Shown: one piece after another, positions 24,448 to 34,449 of the stretch
Layout: each line of letters starts with the position of its first letter
How positions within the stretch are numbered: the stretch's first letter is position 1
Origin: Halobacillus andaensis
GTDB taxonomy: Bacteria; Bacillota; Bacilli; Bacillales; Halobacillaceae
Assembly (NCBI RefSeq): GCF_014636475.1
Contig: NZ_BMEL01000002.1
Location: 682,001 to 746,000, forward strand
Direction of reading: 5' to 3'
Length of the DNA stretch: 64,000 bases
Notes under the pieces: generated by a model
Database searches by the model: none
The model's input: only the letters and a program-made list of their open reading frames with translations
What the model was told of the DNA's origin: nothing
Program-made: the position numbers and the translations under genes

Positions 24448-25200
24448 ATGAAACATTTCTACGCATTTGAATCTAAAACAGAATATGAACAACACGAAGC
24501 CGTCATCGAACACTTCAAAGATCAACTTACCGACTATCAAAAATACTTAGAACAAAACTTTGCTCTTAACGATCTGCCTAAAGCATTCGTATGGACGTCC
24601 AAAGAGGCAGCAACCAGCATATTTTCCGACCTTCCGATTCCCGCGTTTACGAATAAAGATACGATTTACCTTACTCCTGATTTATCAGCCTGGAAGAAGC
24701 TGTTTCTCGATCAGCTGGAGGATAAAAGGAATGCTTCGATTGAAGAGTATTATCATAACCTGCCGCTCAACCAATTACTTACCATCGCGGGTCACGAGTT
24801 AACGCATCACATCGATTTATTTGTCGATGAGTTTGAGGACGAGCGGGAGGACAGCATCTGGTTTGAGGAAGGGATGTGTGATTACTTAGCAAGAAAATAC
24901 ATCTTAAGTGATTCAGAGTTTCAAGAGATCGTAGAGGTTGAGTCACAATTGGTCGAGATGTTTAAAGACAAGTACGGCGATCATTTATTGGATGCGTTCG
25001 GACATGCCAGCTATCAAGGCAGCCTGACGGGCATTATGTTCGATTACTGGCGCAGCTTCCTAGCTGTAAAGAATTTGGTCGAAGGTCGGTTTGAACATGA
25101 TGTTCACCAATTGTTTAAGGAATATCATAAATGGCACCGTGAAGGAAGAAAGGTCCCGTTAACCCGCTTTTTTAACATGGACGGAGGGTGGTTTTTTTGA
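24448..25200 (+). CDS. Predicted HExxH zinc metallopeptidase-like protein
   Basis: 250 residues with no signal peptide. The gluzincin-type site is clear: HELTH (116-120) in TIAGHELTHHID and a downstream WFEEGMCDYLARK, where Glu140 or Glu141 is the probable third zinc ligand. This resembles peptidase MA-type cytosolic proteins of Bacillus with unknown substrates. SD AAGGAGCAG; the last four bases TTGA overlap the next start. Confidence 0.75.
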   Translation: MKHFYAFESKTEYEQHEAVIEHFKDQLTDYQKYLEQNFALNDLPKAFVWTSKEAATSIFSDLPIPAFTNKDTIYLTPDLSAWKKLFLDQLEDKRNASIEEYYHNLPLNQLLTIAGHELTHHIDLFVDEFEDEREDSIWFEEGMCDYLARKYILSDSEFQEIVEVESQLVEMFKDKYGDHLLDAFGHASYQGSLTGIMFDYWRSFLAVKNLVEGRFEHDVHQLFKEYHKWHREGRKVPLTRFFNMDGGWFF

Positions 25201-25724
25201 GAAAAGTTGCAGTTGAACCTTATCTGGAAAAATGGCCGATGATGTTTTTAGAAGAAGCGAAAAAGCTGCGTGAGGTATTCACGACTGAGATACTTGAGAT
25301 CCACCACATCGGCAGCACCTCTGTGCCAGGATTACAGGCGAAACCCATTATTGACATCATGCCTGTCGTAAAAGACATTACGCTCGTGGATCAATATAAT
25401 GAAGAAATGAAGCAGATGGGGTACACGCCTAAGGGGGAGAATGGGATCCCGCAGCGCAGGTATTTTGAAAAAGGCGGCGATCAACGCTCGCATCATGTTC
25501 ATTTTTATGAAGAAGATAGCCATGAAATCAAGCGGCATCTGGCGTTTCGTGATTACCTCAGAACGCATCCCTATGAAAAGCAGCAGTATGGAGAGTTAAA
25601 ACAGAAGATGGCTCAGCAATTCCCATATGATATAGCGTCGTACATCCAGGGGAAAGAGCAGCTGGTGAGGGAAAGCGAGAGTAAAGCGCTAATTTGGTAT
25701 GACAAGGGGCATGAGAGTGGATAG
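25197..25724 (+). CDS. GrpB family protein (UPF0157, nucleotidyltransferase-like)
   Basis: 175 residues from TTG 25197, which overlaps the preceding TGA (TTGA) and has SD GGAGG at 25183-25187; GTG 25188 is the alternative. Family motifs: VEPYLEKWPMMF, IHHIGSTSVPGLQAKPIIDI (the GS...D nucleotidyltransferase pattern), HHVHFYEEDS and FRDYLRTHP. Some members make CoA or act as stand-alone nucleotidyltransferases; the role here is unknown. Confidence 0.88.
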   Translation: MRKVAVEPYLEKWPMMFLEEAKKLREVFTTEILEIHHIGSTSVPGLQAKPIIDIMPVVKDITLVDQYNEEMKQMGYTPKGENGIPQRRYFEKGGDQRSHHVHFYEEDSHEIKRHLAFRDYLRTHPYEKQQYGELKQKMAQQFPYDIASYIQGKEQLVRESESKALIWYDKGHESG

Positions 25725-25726
25725 GG

Positions 25727-25933
25727 GTGTTTTTTGTAAAAAATCCTGATGATTTATCAAAAAAGAAACAATATCAGCAGGGATTCGCCGTCATCTATTT
25801 AGTGGCAGCCGTAGTTCTTGCATCAACGATTTTTGATGACTACAACGTATTTCTAGTGGGTGTCGTTGTGTTGATGGTTTACTACATTTTAAAATATCTG
25901 GTGGGTGTTTATGCAGAAAAAAAGAGTGAGTAA
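25727..25933 (+). CDS. Small membrane protein, unknown function
   Basis: 68 residues from GTG 25727, 2 nt after the GrpB-like stop; GAGAGTGG serves as SD. Polar start (KNPDDLSKKKQYQQ) and two helices. Probably co-translated with its upstream neighbours. A 7-codon ORF with a good SD at 25962 just downstream looks like the start of a deleted gene. Confidence 0.55.
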   Translation: MFFVKNPDDLSKKKQYQQGFAVIYLVAAVVLASTIFDDYNVFLVGVVVLMVYYILKYLVGVYAEKKSE

Positions 25934-25993
25934 AGACAGGTTCAATAAAGGAGTAGGCAGAATGAAAAAACAAAAAGTCATATAGAAACGAGC

Positions 25994-26014
25994 GGTTACC
26001 TAATGAAGGTAACC
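25994..26014. terminator. Short hairpin between convergent genes
   Basis: GGTTACCT (25994-26001) / AGGTAACC (26007-26014), 5-nt loop. Weak T content downstream on either strand. Confidence 0.4.
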
Positions 26015-26051
26015 CTCTATTAAAGTTTGGTGTTTATAGTAGAAGTAGAAA

Positions 26052-26336
26052 CTATTTATTTTTTGTTAATGATGGATAGGTTTTTCTCATTCTTGCTAAA
26101 CCCAGCGTGTACCCTAACGAAATCAACACCATTACTCCAATCACCACTAAAGACTCTACAAATGTTCCGCCTGCCATAATGCTTATAACCACACCTAACC
26201 CAGTTCCTAGAAGAAGACTCGGTATAATGAGTGCTCCTTTTTTAAACCCTTTGTTTGTAAGGTATTTGGATAAAAAGATTGCCATCGCAATACATACAAT
26301 CGTACTTAAAACAAAAATTATGGCATCCGTTCTCAA
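26052..26336 (-). CDS. Small membrane protein, possibly YesK-like
   Basis: 94 residues, TTG start at 26336 with SD CGGAGGATTT on the minus strand. Three helices (about 5-22, 34-54, 58-79). Length and layout with SKYLTNKGFKKGALIIPSLL resemble the YesK-like family, but the match is by impression only. Confidence 0.6.
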   Translation of the reverse strand: MRTDAIIFVLSTIVCIAMAIFLSKYLTNKGFKKGALIIPSLLLGTGLGVVISIMAGGTFVESLVVIGVMVLISLGYTLGLARMRKTYPSLTKNK

Positions 26337-26501
26337 TTGGAAATCCTCCGTTTGCTATCTGCTTATTAAACTAATCTGCCTGTTAGTTTAAGGGGAACAC
26401 GTATATGATTTCAATACCATAGCCTTGAAGAAGAAGGTTGCATTATCTGTAAGTATTTGGAATGATTAGTATAGAGAATTTTTTCCAAAAGGAGGGAGCC
26501 C

Positions 26502-26948
26502 TTGAGAAAATTATACCCTTTGCTTGTTGTTTTACTTGTATGGTTAACGGGCTGTTCGGAAGAAGAATGGAAAGAAAGCGAACGGTTTGAATCAGGTTCT
26601 TATCAGATGATTGGAGAGAAAGATCATGTAGGTTTTATTTATGATGGCAGTGAAGTCACTAAATTTTATCCTGATAAAATCCAAAAGTATATGTGGCATT
26701 TCTGGGGGGAGGAAGAAGAGTTAGAAGGTGATTTAAAAGTCGTCGGCATCCACGAATCGGGAGATGAAGTGAATGTGCTGGACGAAGTCCCTGTCGCAGT
26801 AAAAGAACATAATGGTGCAGATGCTTCCGTTCCTTCAACTATGTCCTTGCCTGATAGCGGAATGTGGAAGTTAAACGCCTATATCAATGACTCCCTTCAT
26901 GGGTCTGTTTACATTGAAGTTCAGGAGGGAGAAAACGAACAACCGTAA
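26502..26948 (+). CDS. Lipoprotein, YhfM/DUF4871-like
   Basis: 148 residues from TTG 26502 (SD AAAAGGAGGG). Lipobox WLTGC, then a globular domain with FESGSYQMIGEKDHVGFIYD, KYMWHFWGEEEELEGDLKVV and a C-terminal SGMWKLNAYINDSLHGSVYI. This pattern is seen in Bacillus lipoproteins such as YhfM. An immunoglobulin-like fold is likely, function unknown. Confidence 0.7.
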   Translation: MRKLYPLLVVLLVWLTGCSEEEWKESERFESGSYQMIGEKDHVGFIYDGSEVTKFYPDKIQKYMWHFWGEEEELEGDLKVVGIHESGDEVNVLDEVPVAVKEHNGADASVPSTMSLPDSGMWKLNAYINDSLHGSVYIEVQEGENEQP

Positions 26949-26989
26949 AATGATCGGTAAATGTGAGCAATAGACAGGGAGGTGCTTCT

Positions 26990-27781
26990 ATGACTTATGA
27001 TTGGAAAAATGCCCCTTCCAAACTAAAGAATTTCGTTTGGCGTCTTGTACAGGAGACAAAATACATTCTGGGTGACCAGCCCCTCGGCTTTTACTTGCAC
27101 GGCTCACTGGCCATGGGCGGATTCAACCCCCGCCGCAGTGATCTGGACCTGCTCGTAATCACCCATCATCCAATATCGAATGAAACAAAAGCGAGGCTGG
27201 CGGCACTCTTTTTGAAAAACTCTAACGATCCTTATCCAATCGAAATCAGCTTCTTGCATCAAGAGCAATTACATAAAAGCACCCATCCTTTTCCGTTTGA
27301 TTTTCATTACAGCGAGCATTGGAGAGCTGCTTTATCAAACGATCCATCCATATTCATAAATGAAGAAATAAAAACAGATCCGGATCTAGCTGCCCATATT
27401 CATATCATCAATCAGCGAGGCATCTGCCTTACAGGGCCGCCCATCACTGAAGTATTTCCTGAGATTCCGCCAGCAGACTACTTATCTTCCGTTATGGGCG
27501 ATTATGAAGAGTGTATCGAAAATATAGAGAATGACCCTATTTATTGTACATTAAATATGCTGCGCGTCTTGTTGTACGTTAAAACCGGGGCTGCCGTATC
27601 AAAGGAAGAAGCGGGGGAATGGGGAGTCATTTCATTCCCGGAAAAGATGAGCAGAACCATTGAGAAAGCTTTAGGCAGTTATCGAAGTGATAAACCCCTT
27701 TATTCGTTTGAAAGAAAAGAACTCCTTTTGTTCAAACATTCAATTGATCGCGATGTAAAGGAATTAGAGGCGTGGAACTGA
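26990..27781 (+). CDS. Aminoglycoside nucleotidyltransferase-like protein (ANT/AadA type)
   Basis: 263 residues from ATG 26990 (SD GGGAGGTG). Nucleotidyltransferase site YLHGSLAMGGFNPRRSDLDL with Gly38-Ser39 and Asp51/Asp53 as metal ligands; C-terminal DUF4111-type helical domain with TLNMLRVLLYVKTGAAVSKE. The family adenylylates streptomycin/spectinomycin, but chromosomal Bacillaceae homologues need not confer resistance. A decayed copy of the C-terminal half lies at about 28400-28660. Confidence 0.85.
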   Translation: MTYDWKNAPSKLKNFVWRLVQETKYILGDQPLGFYLHGSLAMGGFNPRRSDLDLLVITHHPISNETKARLAALFLKNSNDPYPIEISFLHQEQLHKSTHPFPFDFHYSEHWRAALSNDPSIFINEEIKTDPDLAAHIHIINQRGICLTGPPITEVFPEIPPADYLSSVMGDYEECIENIENDPIYCTLNMLRVLLYVKTGAAVSKEEAGEWGVISFPEKMSRTIEKALGSYRSDKPLYSFERKELLLFKHSIDRDVKELEAWN

Positions 27782-27889
27782 TCGAGCATAAGTGCTGGTA
27801 CTACGAGACGGCATTGGAAGCTGGCACGGAAGATATTCATAAAGACGATAAAATAGAGGTTTAGTTTATAGAATAGTAAGGTAAGTAAC

Positions 27890-28114
27890 TTTTATTAAGT
27901 TTGGGTGTATTTGTTTTATTAATTCTATCTTCTCGCCAGGTGATGAAATTTTGCGTGTTCCATAATAGGTATGATCCGAAAAGAAAAAATCTTCATGAAG
28001 TACTCACCTTTCCTGCTCCTTCTGCCTCTTTTTCTTTTGATCATAACCCTGATGTTAGTGATCGGATCTGGATGTAAAGGGGCACCGTCTTACTGGAAAG
28101 GGAGGGAGGCGTAA
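27890..28114 (+). pseudogene. Truncated paralogue of the 23900 membrane protein
   Basis: From about 27962 a frame reads IRKEKIFMKYSPFLLLLPLF then IITL and on to TAA 28112, matching SRKEKSYMKYSPFILLVPF of the intact 23900 gene. The upstream half is out of frame and has no start. DNA similarity is visible at CCATAATAG and CATGAAGTACTC. Confidence 0.7.
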
Positions 28115-28116
28115 CG

Positions 28117-28326
28117 TTGAGGAAGCTGCTTGAAAAAGTGATCCGTCTTGCTTTAGCCATTATGTTTTTTTACGTGTTATGGAAAGGAGTCGGGGCACTG
28201 TGGGAGATGTTTGTTCCCATTAATTATAAAACGAATTTAATTGCTTTAATCATCGTCAACCCAATCATGATCCTTGTCTCATTCATACTTTCAGCTTTAA
28301 CCTTTGAATTTATTAGAAAATCTTAA
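28117..28326 (+). CDS. Small membrane protein (intact copy of the duplicated second gene)
   Basis: 69 residues from TTG 28117 with SD GGGAGGGAGG. Two helices separated by LWEMFVPINYKTNLIAL. The paralogue at 24208 is interrupted by TAG, so this is the working copy. Begins 3 nt after the stop of the truncated partner gene. Confidence 0.65.
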   Translation: MRKLLEKVIRLALAIMFFYVLWKGVGALWEMFVPINYKTNLIALIIVNPIMILVSFILSALTFEFIRKS

Positions 28327-28339
28327 GGGGCACAGGAGA

Positions 28340-28660
28340 CGTTGAATATACATACGAAGAAAGTCATCTCATGCGTTCGAGCAATATGAACCAATCAACG
28401 TAGAATGCATTTATCAATGGACTTATCCAGCAGATTACCTTTCTTTTCTTAAGAAGGATATGAAAAATGCCTCGGATCATCCCATTTATTTTACGTTAAA
28501 TTGGCGGGGTTCTGTATCGACTTAAAGTAAGAGTTGTTGTAGTAAAGGAAAAAGCGGGGGAATAGGGAGAATGGCAGGAAGATTGAAAGAGCGTTAAACG
28601 ACAATCATAGGGATAAAGCATTTAATTCATTCGATTTATCTGTAATTTACAGGAGTTATT
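28340..28660 (+). pseudogene. Decayed aminoglycoside nucleotidyltransferase-like copy
   Basis: Fragments in different frames align with the C-terminal half of the 26990 gene: PADYLS...HPIYFTLN (about 28430-28500), then VLYRLKVRVVVVKEKAGE and a TAG where the intact gene has Trp, then IERALNDNHRDKAFNSFDLS. At least one frameshift and several stops. Confidence 0.72.
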
Positions 28661-28729
28661 AAACAAAGAAGACAAGATGGTATAAACAAGCTTTACTTCC
28701 TGATGTACATTAGGAACACAAAAGCTTAT

Positions 28730-28764
28730 ATCGAGTATGAAACTATAGAAGTCTCATACTCGAT
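28730..28764 (-). terminator. Terminator of the galactonate operon
   Basis: ATCGAGTATGA (28730-28740) / TCATACTCGAT (28754-28764), 38 nt beyond the dgoD stop. T-rich tail on the minus strand is short. Confidence 0.65.
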
Positions 28765-28801
28765 GTATTTTCTGTGAAGCCGACCTATTTATGAATTCAT
28801 T

Positions 28802-29950
28802 TTACCATTCTGCTATACTTGCATCTTTATGCCGCCATACAGGATTTCTCCAGTTATGGCCATCCTTCGCACGCATTCTTACATACTCTTCATCAATTTC
28901 AATACCTAGTCCAGGACCTTGTGGAAATTTAACGTGCCCATCTTTGTAATCAAAGACGCTGCGATCTTTAACATAATCCAGTAAATCGTTTTCTTTGTTG
29001 TAGTGAATGCCTAAGCTTTGCTCCTGAATAAAGGCGTTATGAGCTGTAGCATCTACGTGCAGGCAGGCTGCTAACGCAATGGGTCCCAGTGGACAATGCG
29101 GAGCTACAGCTACGTCATAAGCTTCAGCCATGGAAGCGATTTTTTTAGTTTCTGTAATTCCTCCGGCATGAGATAAATCAGGTTGTATAATATCAACAAA
29201 TCCTTCAGATAAAATCGACTTAAAATCCCATCTTGAATACATTCTTTCGCCTGTCGCAATAGGGATATGTGTATGAGCTGCAATATCCCGCAAGGCTTCA
29301 TTATTTTCTGAAAGTACCGGTTCTTCGATGAACATCGGACGATAGGGTTCTAATTCTTTCGCAAGGATTTTCGCCATAGGTTTGTGAACTCTTCCGTGAA
29401 AATCAATGCCAATCCCCACATCTTGATCTACGCTTTCTCGAACATTTGCAACTCGTTCGACGGCTTGGTCAATTTTGCTGTACGAATCGATGTATTGAAG
29501 TTCTTCGGTTCCATTCATCTTCACCGCAGTAAATCCTGTCGCTGCTGCTTCTTTTGCAGCCTGACCTACATCAGAAGGACGATCCCCGCCAATCCAGGAA
29601 TAAACTTTAATAGAATCACGACAGGCTCCTCCTAACAGCTGATAGATTGGAGCATTATAATATTTTCCTTTTATGTCCCACAGTGCCTGATCAATGCCCG
29701 CGATGGCACTCATTAAAATCGGTCCGCCACGATAAAAGCCTGATCTGTACATCATGTTCCAATGATCTTCAATACGAAGTGGATCTTTTCCGATGAGTTG
29801 TTCCATTAGTTCTTCAACCGCAGCTTTTACGGTATGAGCTCTTCCTTCGATAACGGGTTCTCCCCATCCAGTAATACCCTCGTTTGTTTCAATTTTTAGG
29901 AACAGCCACCTGGGTGGTACTTGAAAAAGTTCATAGTCTAGTATTTTCAT
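28802..29950 (-). CDS. dgoD: D-galactonate dehydratase
   Basis: 382 residues, same length and closely similar to E. coli DgoD throughout. Enolase-superfamily residues are visible: metal ligands Asp in GIDFHGRV, Glu in FIEEPV and Glu in ATGERM, and the catalytic His in APHCPLGP; also [20 protein letters not shown]. Converts D-galactonate to 2-keto-3-deoxygalactonate. Last gene of a seven-gene minus-strand operon, overlapping dgoK by 4 nt. Confidence 0.96.
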   Translation of the reverse strand: MKILDYELFQVPPRWLFLKIETNEGITGWGEPVIEGRAHTVKAAVEELMEQLIGKDPLRIEDHWNMMYRSGFYRGGPILMSAIAGIDQALWDIKGKYYNAPIYQLLGGACRDSIKVYSWIGGDRPSDVGQAAKEAAATGFTAVKMNGTEELQYIDSYSKIDQAVERVANVRESVDQDVGIGIDFHGRVHKPMAKILAKELEPYRPMFIEEPVLSENNEALRDIAAHTHIPIATGERMYSRWDFKSILSEGFVDIIQPDLSHAGGITETKKIASMAEAYDVAVAPHCPLGPIALAACLHVDATAHNAFIQEQSLGIHYNKENDLLDYVKDRSVFDYKDGHVKFPQGPGLGIEIDEEYVRMRAKDGHNWRNPVWRHKDASIAEW

Positions 29951-30972
29951 TCAGACAGCTCCTCATTAATAGAATGATATAATTGTCCAATTTCGGCCGC
30001 TCCGTAAACGCTCGCCATTTCGGATTTCTCTTCTTCAGCCATAAGAATTTCTGTGCTCTCATATACATAGGTCAGCAGGTGATAGAACAAACTTTTTAAT
30101 GGTTCAGACCCACCGATCATTATCCAGTTAACTTGTTCATTTTCCATCATTTGCTCCAAAGCTTCTACATCGTAATATAAGATGGCACCTGCATAGTAAT
30201 TGGCTCGCTCGTTCGCATTTAATTCGGAGAAGAGCTGAAGCAGCCTGATATGGTACAAACTTCTCGTAACTCCTGTTTTTTGAGCAGCGAGAAAGCCTTT
30301 AATAAGGTATTCGGGAACTACCTCTTCAACGAGTGTGGAATTTAAAGAATCAGAAAGGATGGTTTCGTCTCTCACTGCTTTTAACATTTCACCACCCAGC
30401 GTGGATCGACAGCTCAGTAATTCTTTGTTTTCGCCAATTAAAACGTACTTTGTGTGAGATCCGGGCAGTATCATTAGACCTTTTCCTTTAGGAGAAAGTT
30501 GTTTAAGGAGCCCGTAGGCTTCAACTTCTTCTCCTCTCATCACGTCATATTGATTAATCACACTTAGATTTTCTTCTAAGGAATCAGCCACCACGTTTTT
30601 CATACCCGGAATGTAAAGACAAGGTATATTTAAGAATTCCTCAGTCTTTACAACTTGCACTTCTTTAATAAAATCATCTAATCGAGCCGGGGCCGTAATA
30701 TGTGGCACTTCATGAATTCCTAAGTTTGAAGTAATCATTCCGGCCGCGACTATATACGAAATATCATGGGAGGAAATGGACTGCTGCTTAAGCAGTCGCT
30801 GAATTCCTTGCGCCAATTCTTGTTTTAACTTTTCGTTATGACCATCGATCGCTGTATTTCTTACGCCCACCTCTAGTTTTATAGAAGTGATAATGGATAC
30901 TTCCTTTTCATCTAGAAGACGAATTCGTGAATTTGTTGTTCCGGAATCTATTATGATAATGATATTTTTCAC
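29947..30972 (-). CDS. dgoK: 2-dehydro-3-deoxygalactonokinase
   Basis: 341 residues from a GTG start, ASKHA kinase fold with N-terminal phosphate loop [15 protein letters not shown] and [14 protein letters not shown]. Phosphorylates 2-keto-3-deoxygalactonate to the 6-phosphate, the substrate of the aldolase encoded immediately upstream. Overlaps dgoD by 4 nt and lies 8 nt from dgoA. Confidence 0.93.
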   Translation of the reverse strand: MKNIIIIIDSGTTNSRIRLLDEKEVSIITSIKLEVGVRNTAIDGHNEKLKQELAQGIQRLLKQQSISSHDISYIVAAGMITSNLGIHEVPHITAPARLDDFIKEVQVVKTEEFLNIPCLYIPGMKNVVADSLEENLSVINQYDVMRGEEVEAYGLLKQLSPKGKGLMILPGSHTKYVLIGENKELLSCRSTLGGEMLKAVRDETILSDSLNSTLVEEVVPEYLIKGFLAAQKTGVTRSLYHIRLLQLFSELNANERANYYAGAILYYDVEALEQMMENEQVNWIMIGGSEPLKSLFYHLLTYVYESTEILMAEEEKSEMASVYGAAEIGQLYHSINEELSE

Positions 30973-30980
30973 CCGCTTCT

Positions 30981-31619
30981 TTAGTAAGTGTTAAATTGAT
31001 CTCTTACCTGAATAAACTGCTCCGCTCTTGCTGTTATTTCATCAAAATTTCTATCAGCTATCAGTTGGCTGCTTACTAACGAACTGCCAATTCCAACGGA
31101 GTTCCAGTTTTTCTTAAAGTATCTCGCTGCGTTATCGACCGTAATGCCGCCCACTGCCATGACGTTTAAAAAGGGAAGGGGACCGTTTAAGTCCTTCGCA
31201 AAATTTTCACCGACCGAGGGGGCAGGAAATACTTTCACATGCTGCGCCCCATATTCGTAGGCAGTCAAAGCTTCTGTCGGAGACATAATGCCTGGTATAA
31301 CAGGAATATTGTATCGGTTTCCTGTTTCTATCGTTTCTTTTTTTAAGGTGGGTGCTAAAAGAAAGTCTGCGCCTGCCCGAATGGATGCGCCTGCACTTTC
31401 ACTATCAAGCACCGTGCCAGCTCCGACGACTAAATCATTGTAATTCTCTTTCATTTTGTTTATGCACGTTAATGCCCCGGGCGTGTTAAGTGTCACTTCG
31501 ATCACCCGAATTCCGCCTTTATATAAACTTTTAACGATATCCTCGATATGTTCAGTGTTGTCCAGCCTGATGATAGCCACGATTTTCTCTTCATTTATCC
31601 GATCTAGTGTTCTTTTCAT
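30981..31619 (-). CDS. dgoA: KDPG/KDPGal aldolase (2-dehydro-3-deoxy-6-phosphogalactonate aldolase)
   Basis: 212 residues, class I aldolase of the KDPG family. Visible: IRVIEVTLNTP with the catalytic Glu, GAGTVLDSE and the Schiff-base lysine in YGAQHVKVFPAP. Splits the phosphorylated keto-deoxy acid into pyruvate and glyceraldehyde 3-phosphate. Family sequence alone does not separate KDPG from KDPGal; the dgoK-dgoD context argues for galactonate. SD AGGAAGTGAG. Confidence 0.92.
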   Translation of the reverse strand: MKRTLDRINEEKIVAIIRLDNTEHIEDIVKSLYKGGIRVIEVTLNTPGALTCINKMKENYNDLVVGAGTVLDSESAGASIRAGADFLLAPTLKKETIETGNRYNIPVIPGIMSPTEALTAYEYGAQHVKVFPAPSVGENFAKDLNGPLPFLNVMAVGGITVDNAARYFKKNWNSVGIGSSLVSSQLIADRNFDEITARAEQFIQVRDQFNTY

Positions 31620-31656
31620 TCACTCACTTCCTGCCTATCAAAGTGTTATCTGTTTC

Positions 31657-34431
31657 TCATTCTTTAACCGTTACCTTTTTCTGAGATAGATTATGGATCA
31701 TGCCTTTTAAAATATATTGGGCGATTGGGGAAGAGGAAAGGCTTTCTTTTATTTTCCATGTCGTCGTTAAAATCTTTCCCTCTCCATATTTTTGCTCTAT
31801 CAATGTACCGCCATTTTGTCCGAGCCATCCCTGGAAATACCCGGATATAACGTCAGCACTTTCTGCAATGGACGGGTTTCCGAACATATGAATTGTACGG
31901 TTATTACTATTTTTCTTATAGTCTGTAAACGGAATGACGTAGTCTGGGAACATCCCCTCAAATTCCCATCCCATTTCTGTTCTTAGAGGTAGATCACCAA
32001 ACCATTCTTTATCCACGTAATTCATGGATGAAGCTCTGGCCCAGCTTTCACCTAAATCTAATTTTCTAAATGTATACATACTTTTTTCTTTTATCTTATC
32101 TCCTTCTTCTGCCAGAAAAATGACTTGGCCTCCTTTTTTCGCATGATTGAGTAATTTGTCATCCAAATAATCTGAGATAATAGTGGAGGAATTGGAAATC
32201 TCCTCTTGAGGCTGAGAAAATCCTGCTTCCATAAGTGTGTTTTTAAAATTCTCGTCCTTAACATCAACAAACATATTTAAATCTTCTATTTCCAAGGAGG
32301 GAGTGAAGGTTAATTCTTCTTCATTTTTCGCCACCCTCACACCGTTCACGAAAAGCTCTAACTTCAACCAAAAAAACACAGGTTTCTCTATCTCTGGCAC
32401 TTCAAATTCAATTGCATTCTTATGAGTAGTCAAATTATGCGATACTAACAGTTCTGACTCACCAGATTGTACTTCCTCCTGATTTTCCTTTACAATTGAC
32501 CACTTCACTTGTGCAGGTTCTTCCCTCTTAAGATCGGCAAGTAAAAACAAATCTATGGATACGAGATCTCCCTGCCAGTAATTATGAGTCGGCAGCTCAG
32601 CAAATATTCCATTTGCCCCATTAAAATCAATTAGATTTTCAAAGCCTTCTTTCGGCTCACGCATAAAATCCAGCCATCCGTTTGTTTCCCATTCAATATC
32701 GGTAAATTCTGTGACGACATACCCTGCCATTTCTGACTGTTTACGCATTTCTTCTATTAACGCTTTAGTCGCTCGAAACATTCTTCTTTGAGATAAAACG
32801 GCCAGCTTTTCATAGTTTTGAAAAGCTTTGGATATCCCGAATTTATCGAAGTTTTGGAATAGAGTGGAGGGCCTTTTATAATCATCTTGATGCGTCTGTT
32901 CACCCTGATTCACAAACCACCAGGGCTCTGCCCCATTGTAAAAGCTCTTCAGCTTATCAACGTCTGGAAGCCCCCACACCCCAAACTCTGATACGATCTG
33001 CGGCTCGTTATCCGATTGAAAACCTGGCACAAAGTTTTTGTCAGGTTCGCCAATAATGTGTGAGTGTACGTCTTCCTTCCATTGGTTATGTTGTTCCGGC
33101 AAAACAAAATATCGATGATAATCGTTGATGTCCGTTTGAATATGGGACCATCCACTGTTATCACAAACTAATCTTGTGGGATCCCATTTTTTCACAAGTT
33201 CGTAGGATTGCTGCACATGTGCTTGCTTTTCTTTGTCATTATCGAGGTCCCATTCGAGTCCCCATTCCTCGTTATACACGGACCATATAATAATAGAAGG
33301 GTGGTTGTAATCACGCGTAATCATATCTTTTAAACCTTGAATAAATCTTCTTCTTGCCTGAGGCGTCCACTTCACGTAATTCGGTGGTTCTGCCCAAATC
33401 AGCATACCGAGGCGATCGGCCCAATATAAGTAACGTGGAAGTTCTACTTTGATATGCTTTCTTAATAAATTAAATCCCATCTCCTTAGCTAATTCTATTT
33501 CCTTAATGATCGTCTCATCAGAATCAGCTATGTATATAGTGTCTGGATAGAACGCCTGGTCTAAAGCCCCCCGAATAAAAATTTTCTCATTATTTAAGTA
33601 CAATTCGTTGTTGTGCTGTTCGATTTTACGAAAACCGAAAGTTGTAGTGGAGCTGTCTTTACTTCCTTCCAGCAAGCTAATTTTCAACTCATATAAATAA
33701 GGGAGGGACGGCTCCCAAACTTTTATCCCCGGCACCTTAATGTGACAAGTAACCTTATGGTTTTCCACTTTAATGTCTTCCATTAAAACGGTGCCGGAAA
33801 AATGCTCGCCTTGTGACCATTTTTCTAACCCCAAGCTGTGAGGAGCGATGGAATAGTGAAAGCCTGTTATTGACTGGTCATTCGTTTCACCCTCTAAGAG
33901 AAAAGATAATTCCAGTCGTTCCTCATCGACTATAGGAGTTAGAAAAACTTCTGAAATATATGGCGCAGGTCGTTCTTCGATAAAAACATCCTGCCATATA
34001 CCGCTCACTCTTGTGTACCAGCTGCCTTGTTTACCAATTGGAATTTCAGCATTATCAGCCGGGTCATAAACTCTCACAATTAAGCTGTTTTTTTCTTCTA
34101 TTAAATCCTTATTAATCCTAAATTCAAAAGGAGTAAATCCTCCTTCATGGGATCCGATCTTATTTCCGTTCCACCAGACATCTGCCTGGTAATCGACAGC
34201 CTGAAAACATATAAACAGCTCGTTTTCATCAGAGCAAGATACATCATCTATGCGCTTTTGATACCAAGCTGCCCCTTTATAATCGAGATACTTTTCATCT
34301 TGCTGCCAAATGTGAGGGACAGTGATTATTTCACTCTCCCCAATCCCCTTATGCCATAATTCTGTTTCGCCTTTATTTAATGGGTCAATTTTGAAATCCC
34401 ATTGACCTGATAACGTCATTTGATTTCTCAT
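31657..34431 (-). CDS. Glycoside hydrolase family 2 enzyme (beta-galactosidase-like)
   Basis: 924 residues, no signal peptide, so cytoplasmic. Sugar-binding jelly roll (about 1-150), immunoglobulin-like domain, TIM barrel (about 280-560) and C-terminal extension. Acid/base Glu388 in the SVYNEEWG motif and predicted nucleophile Glu482 in IVSEFGVWG. It should release a beta-linked sugar from an imported glycoside. With dgoADK downstream the natural product is probably a galactose or galactonate unit. Beta-glucuronidase or beta-galacturonidase activity cannot be excluded, and no galactose dehydrogenase is encoded nearby. Confidence 0.88.
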   Translation of the reverse strand: MRNQMTLSGQWDFKIDPLNKGETELWHKGIGESEIITVPHIWQQDEKYLDYKGAAWYQKRIDDVSCSDENELFICFQAVDYQADVWWNGNKIGSHEGGFTPFEFRINKDLIEEKNSLIVRVYDPADNAEIPIGKQGSWYTRVSGIWQDVFIEERPAPYISEVFLTPIVDEERLELSFLLEGETNDQSITGFHYSIAPHSLGLEKWSQGEHFSGTVLMEDIKVENHKVTCHIKVPGIKVWEPSLPYLYELKISLLEGSKDSSTTTFGFRKIEQHNNELYLNNEKIFIRGALDQAFYPDTIYIADSDETIIKEIELAKEMGFNLLRKHIKVELPRYLYWADRLGMLIWAEPPNYVKWTPQARRRFIQGLKDMITRDYNHPSIIIWSVYNEEWGLEWDLDNDKEKQAHVQQSYELVKKWDPTRLVCDNSGWSHIQTDINDYHRYFVLPEQHNQWKEDVHSHIIGEPDKNFVPGFQSDNEPQIVSEFGVWGLPDVDKLKSFYNGAEPWWFVNQGEQTHQDDYKRPSTLFQNFDKFGISKAFQNYEKLAVLSQRRMFRATKALIEEMRKQSEMAGYVVTEFTDIEWETNGWLDFMREPKEGFENLIDFNGANGIFAELPTHNYWQGDLVSIDLFLLADLKREEPAQVKWSIVKENQEEVQSGESELLVSHNLTTHKNAIEFEVPEIEKPVFFWLKLELFVNGVRVAKNEEELTFTPSLEIEDLNMFVDVKDENFKNTLMEAGFSQPQEEISNSSTIISDYLDDKLLNHAKKGGQVIFLAEEGDKIKEKSMYTFRKLDLGESWARASSMNYVDKEWFGDLPLRTEMGWEFEGMFPDYVIPFTDYKKNSNNRTIHMFGNPSIAESADVISGYFQGWLGQNGGTLIEQKYGEGKILTTTWKIKESLSSSPIAQYILKGMIHNLSQKKVTVKE

Positions 34432-34449
34432 AGAATCGATTCCTTTCTG

